Assembly: GCA_002030045.1 (NCBI GenBank)
Contig: LQBI01000004.1
Location: 23,915 to 87,914 of the forward strand
Source of the DNA: Candidatus Aegiribacteria sp. MLS_C
GTDB taxonomy: Bacteria; Fermentibacterota; Fermentibacteria; Fermentibacterales; JCC-6
Direction of reading: 5' to 3'
Length of the DNA: 64,000 bases
Part shown: positions 34,729 through 45,142 of the stretch, piece after piece
Layout of the letters: each line of letters opens with the position of its first letter
Numbering within the stretch: the first letter of the stretch is position 1
Notes under the pieces: generated by a model
What the model saw: only the letters and a program-made list of their open reading frames with translations
Database searches by the model: none
What the model was told of the DNA's origin: nothing
Program-made: the position numbers and the translations under genes

Positions 34729-35004
34729 CTATCCGATAGGCCTTCGATCAAGCACCTGACGGAAATGTTCTTCAATCTCTTTGTATGACATGCAAAGAAC
34801 GTCGGGAGGATAGTCTTCAAGACTCTTCATGAAAGGTATTGGAGCTTCAGTCTTAAGTTTGTCAGGATTCAATCTACGCCAAACACTGTAGGCGATTCCC
34901 TCCAACTCATAGCAGGTACTGCAGTATACCCAGCTGACGGGTATTGGCCATGGACCTTGAGTCAGTCTACCTGAACTTCCGCAACAGCTACATTTATAAC
35001 TCAC
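34729..35004 (-). CDS. Small Cys-rich (zinc-ribbon-like) hypothetical protein
   Basis: 91 residues from GTG 35004. The N-terminus has two Cys pairs in zinc-ribbon spacing (CSCCGSSG and YCSTCYELEG), then a helical, acidic end (SYKEIEEHFRQVLD). Small treble-clef/ribbon proteins like this often bind nucleic acid or proteins. No named family. It stands alone on the minus strand. Confidence 0.55.
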   Translation of the reverse strand: MSYKCSCCGSSGRLTQGPWPIPVSWVYCSTCYELEGIAYSVWRRLNPDKLKTEAPIPFMKSLEDYPPDVLCMSYKEIEEHFRQVLDRRPIG

Positions 35005-35391
35005 TCACTTACTCCCGCCTGCTGATTGATTGCTAGCGCATTAGATATTGTTGTTTCAGTAATATTAAGGTGTTAATAGAGACCTGCGAAATTCCTGTTA
35101 TAATCCAAAACCAAACTCAAGGGATTCTGCGTATTTCCTGTAAATTGGTAATATCCTACCAGCGGAACATGCTCTTACTCAACCCAATTATATGTATAAC
35201 CAATATCAACTCAAGGCCACCGAGTACAATAAAAGCCGAATAGCCAATCAGATTGGTTGGCGTTGAGGACAGTCATCAGAGCCAATCATTTCTTTGTACT
35301 CGTATCAATGCTCCGAAAATCCAATGTTGAATCAGCTATTGGCTTTCACTTTAGTATTGAGAATTATTAGAGTAATTAGAAAGGGTTTGAT
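35005..35391. other. AT-rich intergenic region with nested inverted repeats
   Basis: No gene. CGAGTACAA at 35221-35229 and its complement at 35294-35302 enclose a second imperfect palindrome (GCCAATC AGATT GGTTGGC) and a repeated AGCCAATCA. A related copy (GCTATTGGCTTT) follows near 35335. The cluster ends about 50 bases before the beta-propeller gene and could be a folded leader or a multi-site operator. Confidence 0.4.
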
Positions 35392-36462
35392 ATGCAGACA
35401 ATAGTGGCTTTACTGGCAATCTTGCTTTCTGCGTCCTCACCTGAGATTGAGGTTATCGCCTCAGACTTGGGCTGGCATAGTTGTGATCCTGATCTTGAGT
35501 TCGACTCCGAGGGCAATCCCTGCATCTGCTACGTTGAAAGCGAAACCAAAATCCTAAGGTTTGCTACAAGGGGAGATTCAGGCTGGGAGATTGTGAGTGT
35601 ACCAACAGGTAGCGATCGACGAGTATTTGAGGTCTCGTTCGAGTTGGACTCATTCGATAATCCCCATATTGCATTCACTAGCCGAGATGATACTAGCAGC
35701 GTTCTGATGTATGCATACAAGGATGGAATCGGATGGCATATTGATACAATTGATGAGCGCGATGACCCCGGTGGCTATATATCGTTAGCTCTTGACTCGA
35801 ATGATGTACCGTATGTTTCATACACTATAGGCCATACTGATCCGGGTGTTCGCTATGCCCGTCGCGATGGAACAACATGGATTGCCGAAACCTTAGCAGC
35901 AGCCACAGGTGAGTGGGGTGGCGGTGTTGCCATGGGCGTAGACGGTGAGAATAGACCTGCCGTTGTTTATTACGATTGGGACAATTCTGGATCAATGGAG
36001 GTACTTAGATGGTCTAGTAGCTCATGGAGGTTCGATGTTATTGACAGTGATCTCGGACATCTTGGTGGTATAGGACTGGCGGTTATGTATGATGCTCAAG
36101 ATGCCCTTCACGTAGCGTATTTCGATGACTCGGCCCATTCTCTGATGCATGCCAAGTGGGATGGTAGCAATTGGTCTATAACAACAATTGATAGAGGTAT
36201 AGGTGACTATGGGGGATTCGCCTCTATTGTTATCGATGAGGACTGCAATCCGTATATATCATATTTCGATTACAATAGAGAAACACTAATGTACGCTAGA
36301 TACGATGGTGTCTCATGGATTACGGAAAATATCATCGATGGGATTGGCATATTCCCCGGGAGTAGTTCAATTGCATTAAATCAAGACGGCTCACTTTGGT
36401 TAGCATACTTTAACTTCGAGGACAAAACCCTGAATTATACGGAAATCGGAAGTGTCAACTAA
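35392..36462 (+). CDS. Secreted beta-propeller protein
   Basis: 356 residues with a signal peptide (QTIVALLAILLSASS). The mature protein contains about six blade repeats of roughly 48 residues, each with the pattern ALDSNDVPYVSY, then VRYARRDGTTWIAE; LHVAYFDDSAHSLMHAKWDG and NPYISYFDYNRETLMYARYD are further copies. This is the propeller type found in secreted proteins with no catalytic site. It resembles host-style extracellular proteins more than phage genes, so it may be captured cargo. Its neighbour on the other strand encodes a lipoprotein. Confidence 0.75.
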   Translation: MQTIVALLAILLSASSPEIEVIASDLGWHSCDPDLEFDSEGNPCICYVESETKILRFATRGDSGWEIVSVPTGSDRRVFEVSFELDSFDNPHIAFTSRDDTSSVLMYAYKDGIGWHIDTIDERDDPGGYISLALDSNDVPYVSYTIGHTDPGVRYARRDGTTWIAETLAAATGEWGGGVAMGVDGENRPAVVYYDWDNSGSMEVLRWSSSSWRFDVIDSDLGHLGGIGLAVMYDAQDALHVAYFDDSAHSLMHAKWDGSNWSITTIDRGIGDYGGFASIVIDEDCNPYISYFDYNRETLMYARYDGVSWITENIIDGIGIFPGSSSIALNQDGSLWLAYFNFEDKTLNYTEIGSVN

Positions 36463-36660
36463 CTAAATTGTATTGACCAATTAATCGGTGTTTCAGCGTT
36501 GCCTATGTATATGCATCAAGAAGTTATATCATCAGAGATTCCTGAGGATTTCTTACATGACACGGTCTTCTCACATGGTGATGTCTCCGCAAACCTAGGA
36601 GCATTTCATTTCACTCGTATAAGAAACTGATTGTAAGTGATACGACCCTTTGTAGCTTGA

Positions 36661-37212
36661 TTAGTATCTACCCGGGTCAGTTAAGAGACCTCTTCCTCTA
36701 GGAAAACCAAAGACTGATCCACCAAGGGCACCACTTACAGTATGTGTATCACCCATGCCAAAATCAGCTTCAATAGTGAAATAATACGCGTCATAGTCTG
36801 CAATACGATCTTGAAACACGGAGTCATTTAAGAATTGTTCAATTGAGTCAATCCTGATAACTGCCAAATCGAACAACATTTCACTATGTCCTGCCTGTAG
36901 GCATTCGAGGTGATAAACCGGGACTTGTGCGGGAAGAATCCATTCATCGAATTCGGGATATACGCGCACAACTAGTGTTAGATCTACAATATCATAATCG
37001 CCAGCATTCTTCAGTCCGAATGTTACGACTCCGATCCTACCCCCATCGTCACTCCTTTTCCACAAATAGCCATGAGGATTCCATATCTGTAATTGCTCAG
37101 CCAGCTCAATGCTGGTGTAATCAGGGGGCGGTGGATTCTCTAGTCCACGTCCACAGCTAACTGTGATAGCTATAGCTAGCGTGCATAGAACTGCGATATT
37201 CAACTTGTACAT
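36661..37212 (-). CDS. Lipoprotein of unknown function
   Basis: 183 residues with GGAGG 8 nt before the ATG. The signal ends in a lipobox (AIAITVSCG). The mature part is beta-rich with a pattern like FxxxH/NEAT-type Ig folds (RIGVVTFGLKNAGDYDIVDL, VYHLECLQAGHSEMLF), suited to a periplasmic or surface sandwich domain. No named family. It lies 70 nt downstream of the defence operon's methyltransferase start direction and is transcribed away from it on the same strand, but codon style and function differ, so it is probably unrelated cargo. Confidence 0.65.
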   Translation of the reverse strand: MYKLNIAVLCTLAIAITVSCGRGLENPPPPDYTSIELAEQLQIWNPHGYLWKRSDDGGRIGVVTFGLKNAGDYDIVDLTLVVRVYPEFDEWILPAQVPVYHLECLQAGHSEMLFDLAVIRIDSIEQFLNDSVFQDRIADYDAYYFTIEADFGMGDTHTVSGALGGSVFGFPRGRGLLTDPGRY

Positions 37213-37282
37213 TTGAATAACCTCCTATCAAACGTTTCATCAATATGGATAATCCAGCGAGTAATTCATTCCTCTGATTTAC

Positions 37283-40200
37283 CTACTCCCTGAGAGCCAC
37301 GCGAGGATCGCCGGGTGGCGGATCGAGGATGGTCTGATACGGGGTATCTGAGTTGATTGCCTCGGACATGCGGTCGTAGATCTCGAGGATGGTGTTCTTA
37401 GTCCTGTATTCTTCGTGTTTAGCCTCATCCCTTTCTCTTACGATACGGAAGTGATCCAGCACATGTGAAACTGCGTCTCTAGCTGTGGGGAAAAACTCCA
37501 GTACTTCATTGCTACCCTCTACCTTCCATCGTTCCGGAACTCCAAAGTAAATATGTAACATCGCAGCATCAAGCTCTGCTCTTAGGATACGACGCCTTTT
37601 TCGGTTCCATGTATATAGTTTCCCTGAGTCTATTCCATTCAACTCGGCTCCAAGGAGCATGTCGACAGATGTTCGGGTTAGCTCAATGATCCTTGACATC
37701 ACCCAAGAGCTGAGATCGATTCCTGTATTCCAAGGACATACCTGTTTGAGTATTGAATGTGGTACTACAGGTAGCTGTTTTAGGATGAAGTAACCCAGCG
37801 ATGATCCGCCGAGCTTCTGTCGAGTGCAGTAGTCGAAGATGAATGAGTTGAGACATGCAAGCAAGATACAGGTTGCTGCTTGTTGTCCGCCGTGAAACAT
37901 AATCGGTGCTTTGTGATTAACTGCGTACAATGGTAGAATAGCGAACACTGCAGTCCTCGCAACTACCGAGCTTGTAACGTCCCTGAATGCAAGCAGGAAC
38001 TGTGGTTTGCCGAGCCCTTCAAGTCGAGCTGCCACCTTATCCTCATGCACCCAGTAGCGGGGCAGTGTGAGATGGCACTCATCCTCATGCTGCTCATCGG
38101 TAAGCTCTGGGAGTTTGCCTTGTCGAGCTTGAGCTTCAGTCTGACCCTCATACGTGCCGAACCGGTGGTCATACTGCCAGAACATCTTCCCTTCATAGAG
38201 CGGTAGGTACTTCTCCTCTCCCCTTTCGAAAACGTTACCGTTGAGTATCCATCCCTGATCCTCGAGCTGCTCCCTCGTCCGGAAGAGAATTGAGTCGTTG
38301 GACATATCGAACATCCGCAGGAATTTGATACCCCACGGATTCCCATTCTCAGGATCATTCTCATTGATCAGCACAGGGATACGTCGATAGATGTACTTAG
38401 TGAGTTCCGCGTCCTTTTTCGAGCGAAAGATAGGACAAGTCATAGTGTTAGGGTTCAATAGACGAAACTCATCAGAGGACATGGAGAAGTGCCTTTCGGA
38501 TTCACTGAGGTCAGTCGTTGTATAGGCGCCAAAAAGCAGGTCTGCTAACTGAATGTTGCAGTCGACGCCACCGATGACCAACAGGCAAAACTGCACTCTA
38601 TGGTCAATGTGCGGGAATAACCTAGCTTCATTGATAAAAGCCTGATAGCTAACGAGAGCTGATCTCTCGACCAAGTCTTGAAAGAAGTACTTTGTGGTAT
38701 CGTCTGTAGCGATGCCGGACGGGACAATACAACCAACTCGTCCTCTACCGCTTATCAGGCTACGCTTGAGTTCAGCGAACACAGTGTATGTGTTAACATC
38801 TCCCCTACCACACAACGGGAAGTGACCAGACTCCCTGAGCAGGCTACTTTCGCCTTCAGCCATACGTTTGGTATCTTGGAATGCTCTGAAAAGCTCAGGA
38901 TCACTCTCCTTGAGCCCCTTGATCAATCTTCGCCGTGCAGCTGCATTGGGTGCATTCGCAATCCGTTCACTTCGTCCCGCGAAGAACTCCTTCTCCTGAA
39001 GCTTAACACGCTCCCACGGCGGATTACCCAGCACCACATCGAATCCGGGATCATCCCCGGTGAACACATCCGGATACTCTAGATGCCAGTGGAAGAACTT
39101 ATACATCCCCGCCAGACGCTGGACTTCGTCTTTTATATCAGTCGGAACTGTATCTGCCTGCCCCTGAAGCCTTCGAATGGTGTCTGTGGTGATAAACTGT
39201 ATGACCCCATCTGTCTTATTCCACACGAAGGCTGAACACCAAGCATCCGCTACAAGCTTCGCGTCGCGGAGCTGTCTTGATGTTTCGAGGGCGTTGTATC
39301 TGGATTCCTTCTGCTTGAGTTCCAGTACGTTCTCTTCGGATTGGTTATCAATCTCAGCTACTTGTAGCGCAATGGTTCTGATGTTGTCCTCGAACGTCCC
39401 CACGTCATCAAACAGCAGCCTCATCTGACCTTTACGTTCCTGCTTGTTAGCCATTTTTAGCTTGGAGCAGACCTTCTTGTCATCGCCTGTGATCGGCTTG
39501 AAGGCTCCATCAGGGATGCCGTCCTTGATGAGTTCAGGAGTAGTTCCGAGTAGACTGTTACCACATTTAATGTGGTGGTCGAGGAATGAGAGGGGTTTAC
39601 CGGGTTCAAGAGCCTCGAGCCAGAGGCTGACTTTGCAGAGTTCCACCGCCATAGGGTTGATATCCACACCGTAGATACAGTGGCTAATCACATCCCTGAG
39701 AGCATGTCTGTAGGGCTCAGGGGCAGGTTCATCTTCACCAGTACGTATGGCTGCGAGACGCTTTGCCATTCTGTGTGCAGCGGCGATAAGGAAGTGGCCT
39801 GAGCCGGATGCTGGATCGCAAACCTTAATACTCAGGAGAGCTTGTTCAGCTCCATCCGGTCCGTTTCTTCTGCCCTGTTCAATCCTTTGGTCCATCACCG
39901 GTTCGAGGGCGGAGTTGAGGAGTTCGTTGATCAGACTTGTGGGAGTGTAGTAACTGCCTGTGCTCTTACGTTCGTGCCCTGCCAGTGTCTTGAGGGAGAA
40001 ATCGGATGTTTCAGTGTTGATCTCGGGCTGAAGCTCGAGGAGTGATTCGTACACGCTGCCAAGCTCCTCCGAACCGAGATTACGGAAATCAATCCTCCGA
40101 TACCCCTGTTTCTCTGTAAGCAGGGCGAGTTGTCTGACGGCATCAAGGAGATGGTTGTTGGAGATGTCAGAGGTCTCCAGATCGGGCATTGCCTCTGAGG

Positions 40201-41317
40201 ACCATAGGAAGCTACCAAGCGCAGGTAGACCCAACTCTGGACAGCCATCGTCTGAGCACAACTTGGTGAAGACCAGTCGGGCTGTACGCCAGAGGTCGGG
40301 GTGTCGGGAACCCTTTTTCTTCTCGGCAATGTCTCGAAGTCGTGTGAACGAGTAGTACTTCTCGTACATGCTCCGGGCATTGGGTGTCGAATCCGGTTGG
40401 TGGAGAAGGTCTCTGGCCTCCACAACCAGCAGGAATAACAACCTGTACACTAGACGTAGAAGTTGTCTGTAGTAATCCTGAGTATTGAGTTCGCCCGATC
40501 GGAGTTTCTGGGTCAGTGTGTGGTTACCTCTGTACGCGAGGAATCCCTGCCCGAGTGCTGTGATAGCCTCCTCTACACCCGACCTGAGTGAATCGAGAGC
40601 GCGGGTGCCGTCCTGCTGAGCCTGCTGTGACCACTTCTCCAGCCAGCATAGCTCAGGCCTGTCACCCTCAACTCTTGATTGATGGCAGAGCAACCAGAGA
40701 AGGGTGAAGTCTGAGTATGCTTCTCCCTCCATCATGCCTTCGAGATCGAACTCAACGTATGCCTGTCTGGTCATGCTGATGTTGTCGCGGAGGATGCGGA
40801 GGGTCTGACCGTTCGATACGAAACCCCATAGATGATCGTCAGAGCTGTTCAGAAAGTCCTGAACCATACTGTGTGGGCTCTGGGTGGCAGCACCTACTGT
40901 ACCCTTCGTGCGCTTATCAAGCTCGATACCGGTGCCCAGAAGATGAATTGGTACCTGACCCCATGAATGAGATATCGGGTAAGTCTTGCGGTCGACGACT
41001 GCAGCCTGCTTCAGTGGTTGTAGCCTGCCGAAGCCCAGTTCATCGAACAGGGGGAGTAACCACCTCTCCCTTGTTATTGCGGTTGTGGGCTGATCTTCAT
41101 GTAACACCTCCACAGAAGCCCGGAAACGGGGCCATAGGGCCGAAAGTCTATTCCAAGCTCTACTGGTAGCCTCGTTGATTCGTTCGCCGTGTAAGTGGTA
41201 ATCTTCGGGTCTCAGACCCTCTAGATTCTTATCGCCTGATGCTACCCTCTCGAGCAGATCGGAGGGGAGCATGGAGCCAAGGGATCGGATGGTGTCGAAG
41301 CTGCTTCCGGCTTTCAT
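37283..41317 (-). CDS. Large N6-adenine DNA methyltransferase (DrmMI/PglX-like, Eco57I-type)
   Basis: 1,344 residues. An N-terminal region of about 270 residues precedes a helical domain, then the methyltransferase core: SAM motif [17 protein letters not shown] near residue 500, [18 protein letters not shown], and the catalytic NPPW in [12 protein letters not shown] near residue 762, which indicates N6-adenine methylation. Target-recognition-like sequence follows to the end. The size and layout match the methylases of DISARM class 1 and BREX. The ATG overlaps the SNF2 helicase stop as ATGA. It should protect host DNA while the two helicases act on unmodified DNA. The N-terminus shows no complete PD-(D/E)XK site by eye. 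Confidence 0.88.
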   Translation of the reverse strand: MKAGSSFDTIRSLGSMLPSDLLERVASGDKNLEGLRPEDYHLHGERINEATSRAWNRLSALWPRFRASVEVLHEDQPTTAITRERWLLPLFDELGFGRLQPLKQAAVVDRKTYPISHSWGQVPIHLLGTGIELDKRTKGTVGAATQSPHSMVQDFLNSSDDHLWGFVSNGQTLRILRDNISMTRQAYVEFDLEGMMEGEAYSDFTLLWLLCHQSRVEGDRPELCWLEKWSQQAQQDGTRALDSLRSGVEEAITALGQGFLAYRGNHTLTQKLRSGELNTQDYYRQLLRLVYRLLFLLVVEARDLLHQPDSTPNARSMYEKYYSFTRLRDIAEKKKGSRHPDLWRTARLVFTKLCSDDGCPELGLPALGSFLWSSEAMPDLETSDISNNHLLDAVRQLALLTEKQGYRRIDFRNLGSEELGSVYESLLELQPEINTETSDFSLKTLAGHERKSTGSYYTPTSLINELLNSALEPVMDQRIEQGRRNGPDGAEQALLSIKVCDPASGSGHFLIAAAHRMAKRLAAIRTGEDEPAPEPYRHALRDVISHCIYGVDINPMAVELCKVSLWLEALEPGKPLSFLDHHIKCGNSLLGTTPELIKDGIPDGAFKPITGDDKKVCSKLKMANKQERKGQMRLLFDDVGTFEDNIRTIALQVAEIDNQSEENVLELKQKESRYNALETSRQLRDAKLVADAWCSAFVWNKTDGVIQFITTDTIRRLQGQADTVPTDIKDEVQRLAGMYKFFHWHLEYPDVFTGDDPGFDVVLGNPPWERVKLQEKEFFAGRSERIANAPNAAARRRLIKGLKESDPELFRAFQDTKRMAEGESSLLRESGHFPLCGRGDVNTYTVFAELKRSLISGRGRVGCIVPSGIATDDTTKYFFQDLVERSALVSYQAFINEARLFPHIDHRVQFCLLVIGGVDCNIQLADLLFGAYTTTDLSESERHFSMSSDEFRLLNPNTMTCPIFRSKKDAELTKYIYRRIPVLINENDPENGNPWGIKFLRMFDMSNDSILFRTREQLEDQGWILNGNVFERGEEKYLPLYEGKMFWQYDHRFGTYEGQTEAQARQGKLPELTDEQHEDECHLTLPRYWVHEDKVAARLEGLGKPQFLLAFRDVTSSVVARTAVFAILPLYAVNHKAPIMFHGGQQAATCILLACLNSFIFDYCTRQKLGGSSLGYFILKQLPVVPHSILKQVCPWNTGIDLSSWVMSRIIELTRTSVDMLLGAELNGIDSGKLYTWNRKRRRILRAELDAAMLHIYFGVPERWKVEGSNEVLEFFPTARDAVSHVLDHFRIVRERDEAKHEEYRTKNTILEIYDRMSEAINSDTPYQTILDPPPGDPRVALRE

Positions 41318-44133
41318 GATGACCCACCTACCGGGAGATACACGTAGACACCTATTAGGTCCGCAGGCAGTTTTGGTTCGACCTCGTACTGGACATTCTG
41401 CATGCGTGCAGCGCTGCGGACTTCTCTGTGGGCCTCAAGCAGTTTTTCTGCCCTTTTCCTGGCTCTGGCTTCAATTGAAGTGTTCAATATCTTGAACTGA
41501 TCAAGGACTAGTTGCACAAAGTGTCTCGCTTGGTCGGGAGGAGTGTTGTCGTCGGGCTTCAGGTGAATGAGCTTCTCGGCATCCTCTTGTGACAACCATT
41601 GAGGGTTGCTTGGCTCTCCTTCAAATGCCATCAGCTGACTGTCCTCGGCTAGAAACGTCCTGCTCCCGCGAACATCATCCTGTCTGAGGTGGTACCGGAA
41701 TCGGAGCAGTAGAAGAGTGGTTCGCGTGCTGACACCTCTGGTGCGAATGGCTCCACACCTTCGGGCCCGTGTCTCGGGAGTCGGGTCGAGAGCGCTGTCC
41801 AGAACGAATGAGGCGAGGTTTTCAACGTACGGGTGTGTACGCGACAGGTAGTCTACACCATCCTTCGGCGGGAACTCGAAGGTAGCCCTGAAAGACTCAG
41901 GACAGCCAAGGTTATCTCTCAGTGCTCTGGGTGACTCTTCCAGACGGACTGTGCAGGGATCGTCTCCGGTAAGTCTGCCATCCAATGACTGAATTGCTTC
42001 AACGAAGAACTGCTTGGTGTCCTCCTGTGATCCGAGGGAGGCTCTGACCTTACGGAGTTGTGTATCCACGATCTCGGGTTTGATGGTCTCCTGAGCGAAT
42101 ATGGTCCGTGATCTCTTCTCGCGCTCAGATGCCTCTTCCCAGTCTTGAAACAGCTCATTTCCTGCTCGTGCCATGTACTCCTCGAAGCCACCAATGACCA
42201 TCTGATCGCCATCGCCCTGACTCGACAGCAGACTCTCAACCAGAGCCTCTATGATCTCGTTGGTTCGGGCGGGAACAGGGACGGAGATGCCGAGGGTTGA
42301 CCTGATAGTACGGTGTTTTCGAAGAAGGACCTCGAGGACCTTAACATCGATCACGTTGTCGGCTCCGTAGTAGGTGACGACGTTCACAGTCTCGGATCGC
42401 TGACCGAATCTGTCCACCCTGCCGGATCGTTGCTCGTGTCTCATGGGATTCCATGAAAGGTCGTAGTGCAGTACCGCATCGAACCAATCCTGAAGGTTGA
42501 TACCCTCACTGAGACAGTCAGTACAGACCAACACACGTGGATCGCTCTCGGCGAGAAGCTTGACTCGTTCCTCCCGCTCTGTTGGTGGGAGGTGACCTGT
42601 AACACATGCCACTTCGACCTTATTGGGTAACAAGTCCTTCAGTTGCGAGGCGACGTACTCGGCCGTGTTGATGAAGCGGCAGAAGATGATGGGTTTGAAG
42701 TCATCCCGGATGAGACTCTTGACCAGTTCAGCTGCCTTCTGGAGCTTCAGGTCCTTCTTTCCAGCAAGTTTCTCTGCATCACGCGCGAACTCCAGAAGCC
42801 TCCTACGTTCTCTGGTGGGATCATCCGCGAACTCGTCGATCTCGCTTCCCGGGATGACATCGAGGGCTTCATCTCCCGCTTCAAGGTCCATGTCGAGGAC
42901 TGTACGACGTCCGATCTCATCAGCCTCCTCCACATTCTCTGTATCGACTACACCTGCCCGTGTGCGTAGCGTGGCTGCTGCTGCAGCAGGGCTGGAAGCG
43001 AGTGCTCTGAGGAGTGCAAGGGCAGACCAGTATCGGACACGGTAACGATGGTCCTTCTGTCTGGAGGTGACGGATTCGCGAGTGTAGGTAAGTACTCTGT
43101 TGAAGAACTTCTTGTAGTCTGGATGAAGGTGGTACGACTCCTCCTTCTCAAGGCGTTCAGGGAAGAACGTACGTTCATCGAGATACTGGATGATATCTCC
43201 TCGTGTCCGCTGTACGAAGTGCTTGGCGAGTTCTCTCCTGTGACGCTCGTTCTCCTTACCGGTGAGTACCTCGGGGAGTTCGCTGAAATCAGGTCTTAAG
43301 AATTTTAGAAGCGATCTGAAGGCCTCTTCTTTGCCGCTGTGAGGTGTTGCCGTGACGAGGATCATGTGTCGGCTGCTGTCAGAGGAAAGGTCTTTAATGA
43401 GGGTGTGGCGCTGATGACGACCACGTTGACCCACACCTCCCGATGCACACCCATGTGCTTCATCTACGATGACCATTTCGGGGCATGCGCGTTTGAAGTC
43501 ATTACGGTGACGCTCAGACTTAATGTAATCGACAGATACAACCGTTACGGGATACCTGTCGAAAACCGATTCACCGTAGGAGCATCGAGATTCAAGTTTT
43601 CGGACGGTGCCGGGGAGGACGAGAGCTGCCTCGATGTTGAATTTCTCAGATAACTCAGATTGCCATTGCTCGGCGAGGTGTGATGGGCAGAGGACTGTAA
43701 ACCGATGTATATCCCCGCTGTCGAGCATCTCCCGGACGATCAACAGGGCCTCGATGGTCTTACCAATACCTACATCGTCTGCTATCAGCATACGCACTGG
43801 ATCGAGCTTAAGGGCCATGAGGAGGGGAACGAGTTGGTATGACCGGGGCTGAACTGAAAGCTTACCGAAGCTACGGAACGGTCCGGCGCTGTTCCTGAAG
43901 CCGATACGGACAGCTTCTCGAAGGAGATTACAGGAGCGGTAGTCTCCGATCTCACTGGAGTCGGGAAGCCCAAAATGAGCCGGTTCTACGATCTCCAACG
44001 GGAGATAGACACCGGCAACCTCTTCGTCAGTACCTCCCAGTGGCCTGAGGATCAGGAGTTCGTCGCTGGACTCTGGGAGGACTACCCATTCACGGCCTCT
44101 GGTTCGTACGAGTGCACCCGGTGCGAAAGTCAT
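41314..44133 (-). CDS. SNF2/RapA-type helicase (DrmD-like)
   Basis: 939 residues. Helicase motifs are complete: motif I DDVGIGKT near residue 120, motif II VIVDEAHGCAS, motif III LVTATPHSGK, motif V VLVCTDCLSEGINLQDW and motif VI RHEQRSGRVDRFGQ. The arrangement matches the RapA-like SNF2 helicases found as DrmD in class 1 DISARM and in other defence loci. The C-terminal 250 residues are helical with no extra domain that I recognise. Coupled by 4 nt to the methyltransferase gene, 40 nt after the PD-(D/E)XK gene. Confidence 0.9.
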   Translation of the reverse strand: MTFAPGALVRTRGREWVVLPESSDELLILRPLGGTDEEVAGVYLPLEIVEPAHFGLPDSSEIGDYRSCNLLREAVRIGFRNSAGPFRSFGKLSVQPRSYQLVPLLMALKLDPVRMLIADDVGIGKTIEALLIVREMLDSGDIHRFTVLCPSHLAEQWQSELSEKFNIEAALVLPGTVRKLESRCSYGESVFDRYPVTVVSVDYIKSERHRNDFKRACPEMVIVDEAHGCASGGVGQRGRHQRHTLIKDLSSDSSRHMILVTATPHSGKEEAFRSLLKFLRPDFSELPEVLTGKENERHRRELAKHFVQRTRGDIIQYLDERTFFPERLEKEESYHLHPDYKKFFNRVLTYTRESVTSRQKDHRYRVRYWSALALLRALASSPAAAAATLRTRAGVVDTENVEEADEIGRRTVLDMDLEAGDEALDVIPGSEIDEFADDPTRERRRLLEFARDAEKLAGKKDLKLQKAAELVKSLIRDDFKPIIFCRFINTAEYVASQLKDLLPNKVEVACVTGHLPPTEREERVKLLAESDPRVLVCTDCLSEGINLQDWFDAVLHYDLSWNPMRHEQRSGRVDRFGQRSETVNVVTYYGADNVIDVKVLEVLLRKHRTIRSTLGISVPVPARTNEIIEALVESLLSSQGDGDQMVIGGFEEYMARAGNELFQDWEEASEREKRSRTIFAQETIKPEIVDTQLRKVRASLGSQEDTKQFFVEAIQSLDGRLTGDDPCTVRLEESPRALRDNLGCPESFRATFEFPPKDGVDYLSRTHPYVENLASFVLDSALDPTPETRARRCGAIRTRGVSTRTTLLLLRFRYHLRQDDVRGSRTFLAEDSQLMAFEGEPSNPQWLSQEDAEKLIHLKPDDNTPPDQARHFVQLVLDQFKILNTSIEARARKRAEKLLEAHREVRSAARMQNVQYEVEPKLPADLIGVYVYLPVGGSS

Positions 44134-44173
44134 TGTTCCAACATCTTTACTAGTGACATCTATTCCAATACTA

Positions 44174-44638
44174 TCAATTAACTGTTACAGCTTCTACAAT
44201 CTTGTTCCAGCTGTCGATATGGCATGCAACGTGCTGTTTCAGAACGCTGTCTACTCCTTTTCTGAATGTCTCATATGCTTCTTCCCAGATGAAGTCATCT
44301 TGAAGACCATTCCTCTTGGCTTGAGCTATTGCCATTTCTCTGTGAGAGAGAATGAAGAACTCGTCCCCACCTTCATTTAACCGGCACAAGACCCAGAAAT
44401 CTGGATGCCCCTTGTTTTCAGTTTCAAACTTCTGAAAGAATTTCGTGAGAAACTTGTTAGATGTTGTTGTCTTTACCTCTATTACAATCACTCTACCATC
44501 AGATGTTACAATGTGAATATCTGTACTCTTTTGGTTACCCACTACCACAGATGCAAGTAGTCCCCGACGAAGCAACTCGGAACAAACTCGGTATTCACCC
44601 GCCAAACTAAGTTTGTACTTATCCATTTGCTTACTCAT
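44174..44638 (-). CDS. Small PD-(D/E)XK nuclease-like protein
   Basis: 154 residues with AGGAGA before the ATG. The residues of a PD-(D/E)XK active site are in order: Glu15 in LAGEYRVCSEL, Asp40 in KSTDIHIV, and Glu54-x-Lys56 in RVIVIEVKTT. This is the pattern of Holliday-resolvase/Mrr-like folds. It lies inside the defence operon between the SHOCT-like gene and the SNF2 gene. Canonical DISARM uses a phospholipase-D-type nuclease (DrmC), so this may be the substitute nuclease. The composition is AT-richer than the helicase genes around it, as if inserted later. Confidence 0.72.
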   Translation of the reverse strand: MSKQMDKYKLSLAGEYRVCSELLRRGLLASVVVGNQKSTDIHIVTSDGRVIVIEVKTTTSNKFLTKFFQKFETENKGHPDFWVLCRLNEGGDEFFILSHREMAIAQAKRNGLQDDFIWEEAYETFRKGVDSVLKQHVACHIDSWNKIVEAVTVN

Positions 44639-44794
44639 AGTCGATTCTCCTCTTAACTATCATCATCTCGATATGAGACTTCCCAAACACCGAAGGGAAA
44701 TGCAACACCATCAACATCAGTACAATAGCCATGGTTCACAATGAAAGGGATAATCGAAGATACCATCCATCAGATTCTCCAAAGCACTCTGCTG

Positions 44795-45079
44795 CTATGA
44801 TCCCCTTATTATCTGATCTCTCATTTCCTTGTATTCGTCTTTTGTGATGCGTCCCTTCTTCAGGAGTTTTTCAATTCTTCTTAATTCTCTTTCCTTATGT
44901 TTTGTTGAGCTTGGTTTACTTCTCAGCTTCTTTACATTGGTGATTACAGTAATGACTCCTACTCCCGCTCCAGCAGCTTTCTTGGTGATATCAGCGACTT
45001 TATTCCAGTCTACCTTCTTAGCACCTTCAGCAACTTTCTTAACCGTCTCAGCTATAGCTTTAACTACCTCAGGATTCAC
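44795..45079 (-). CDS. Small SHOCT-like domain protein in the defence operon
   Basis: 94 residues if the second GTG (45079) is used, which is 7 nt from GGAG; a GTG at 45085 is too close. The N-terminal half is a Lys/Ala-rich amphipathic helix and a short hydrophobic segment (AGAGVGVITVITNV). The C-terminal 30 residues match the SHOCT pattern of two short helices (ELRRIEKLLKKGRITKDEYK). SHOCT segments often accompany toxins, membrane proteins and oligomerising sensors. The intergenic gap of 156 nt to the nuclease gene contains no further gene. Role in the operon unknown. Confidence 0.6.
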   Translation of the reverse strand: MNPEVVKAIAETVKKVAEGAKKVDWNKVADITKKAAGAGVGVITVITNVKKLRSKPSSTKHKERELRRIEKLLKKGRITKDEYKEMRDQIIRGS

Positions 45080-45142
45080 ACTCACACTCCTTCCTTATTG
45101 GAAGTTAAGGTCTTGCTAGTCTCTCACTGCCTATGTCTAGTC

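Noticed and set aside
32345..35391. CRISPR array or retron
   Set aside because: The inverted repeats are all different and not regularly spaced, there are no cas genes, and no reverse transcriptase motif is present.
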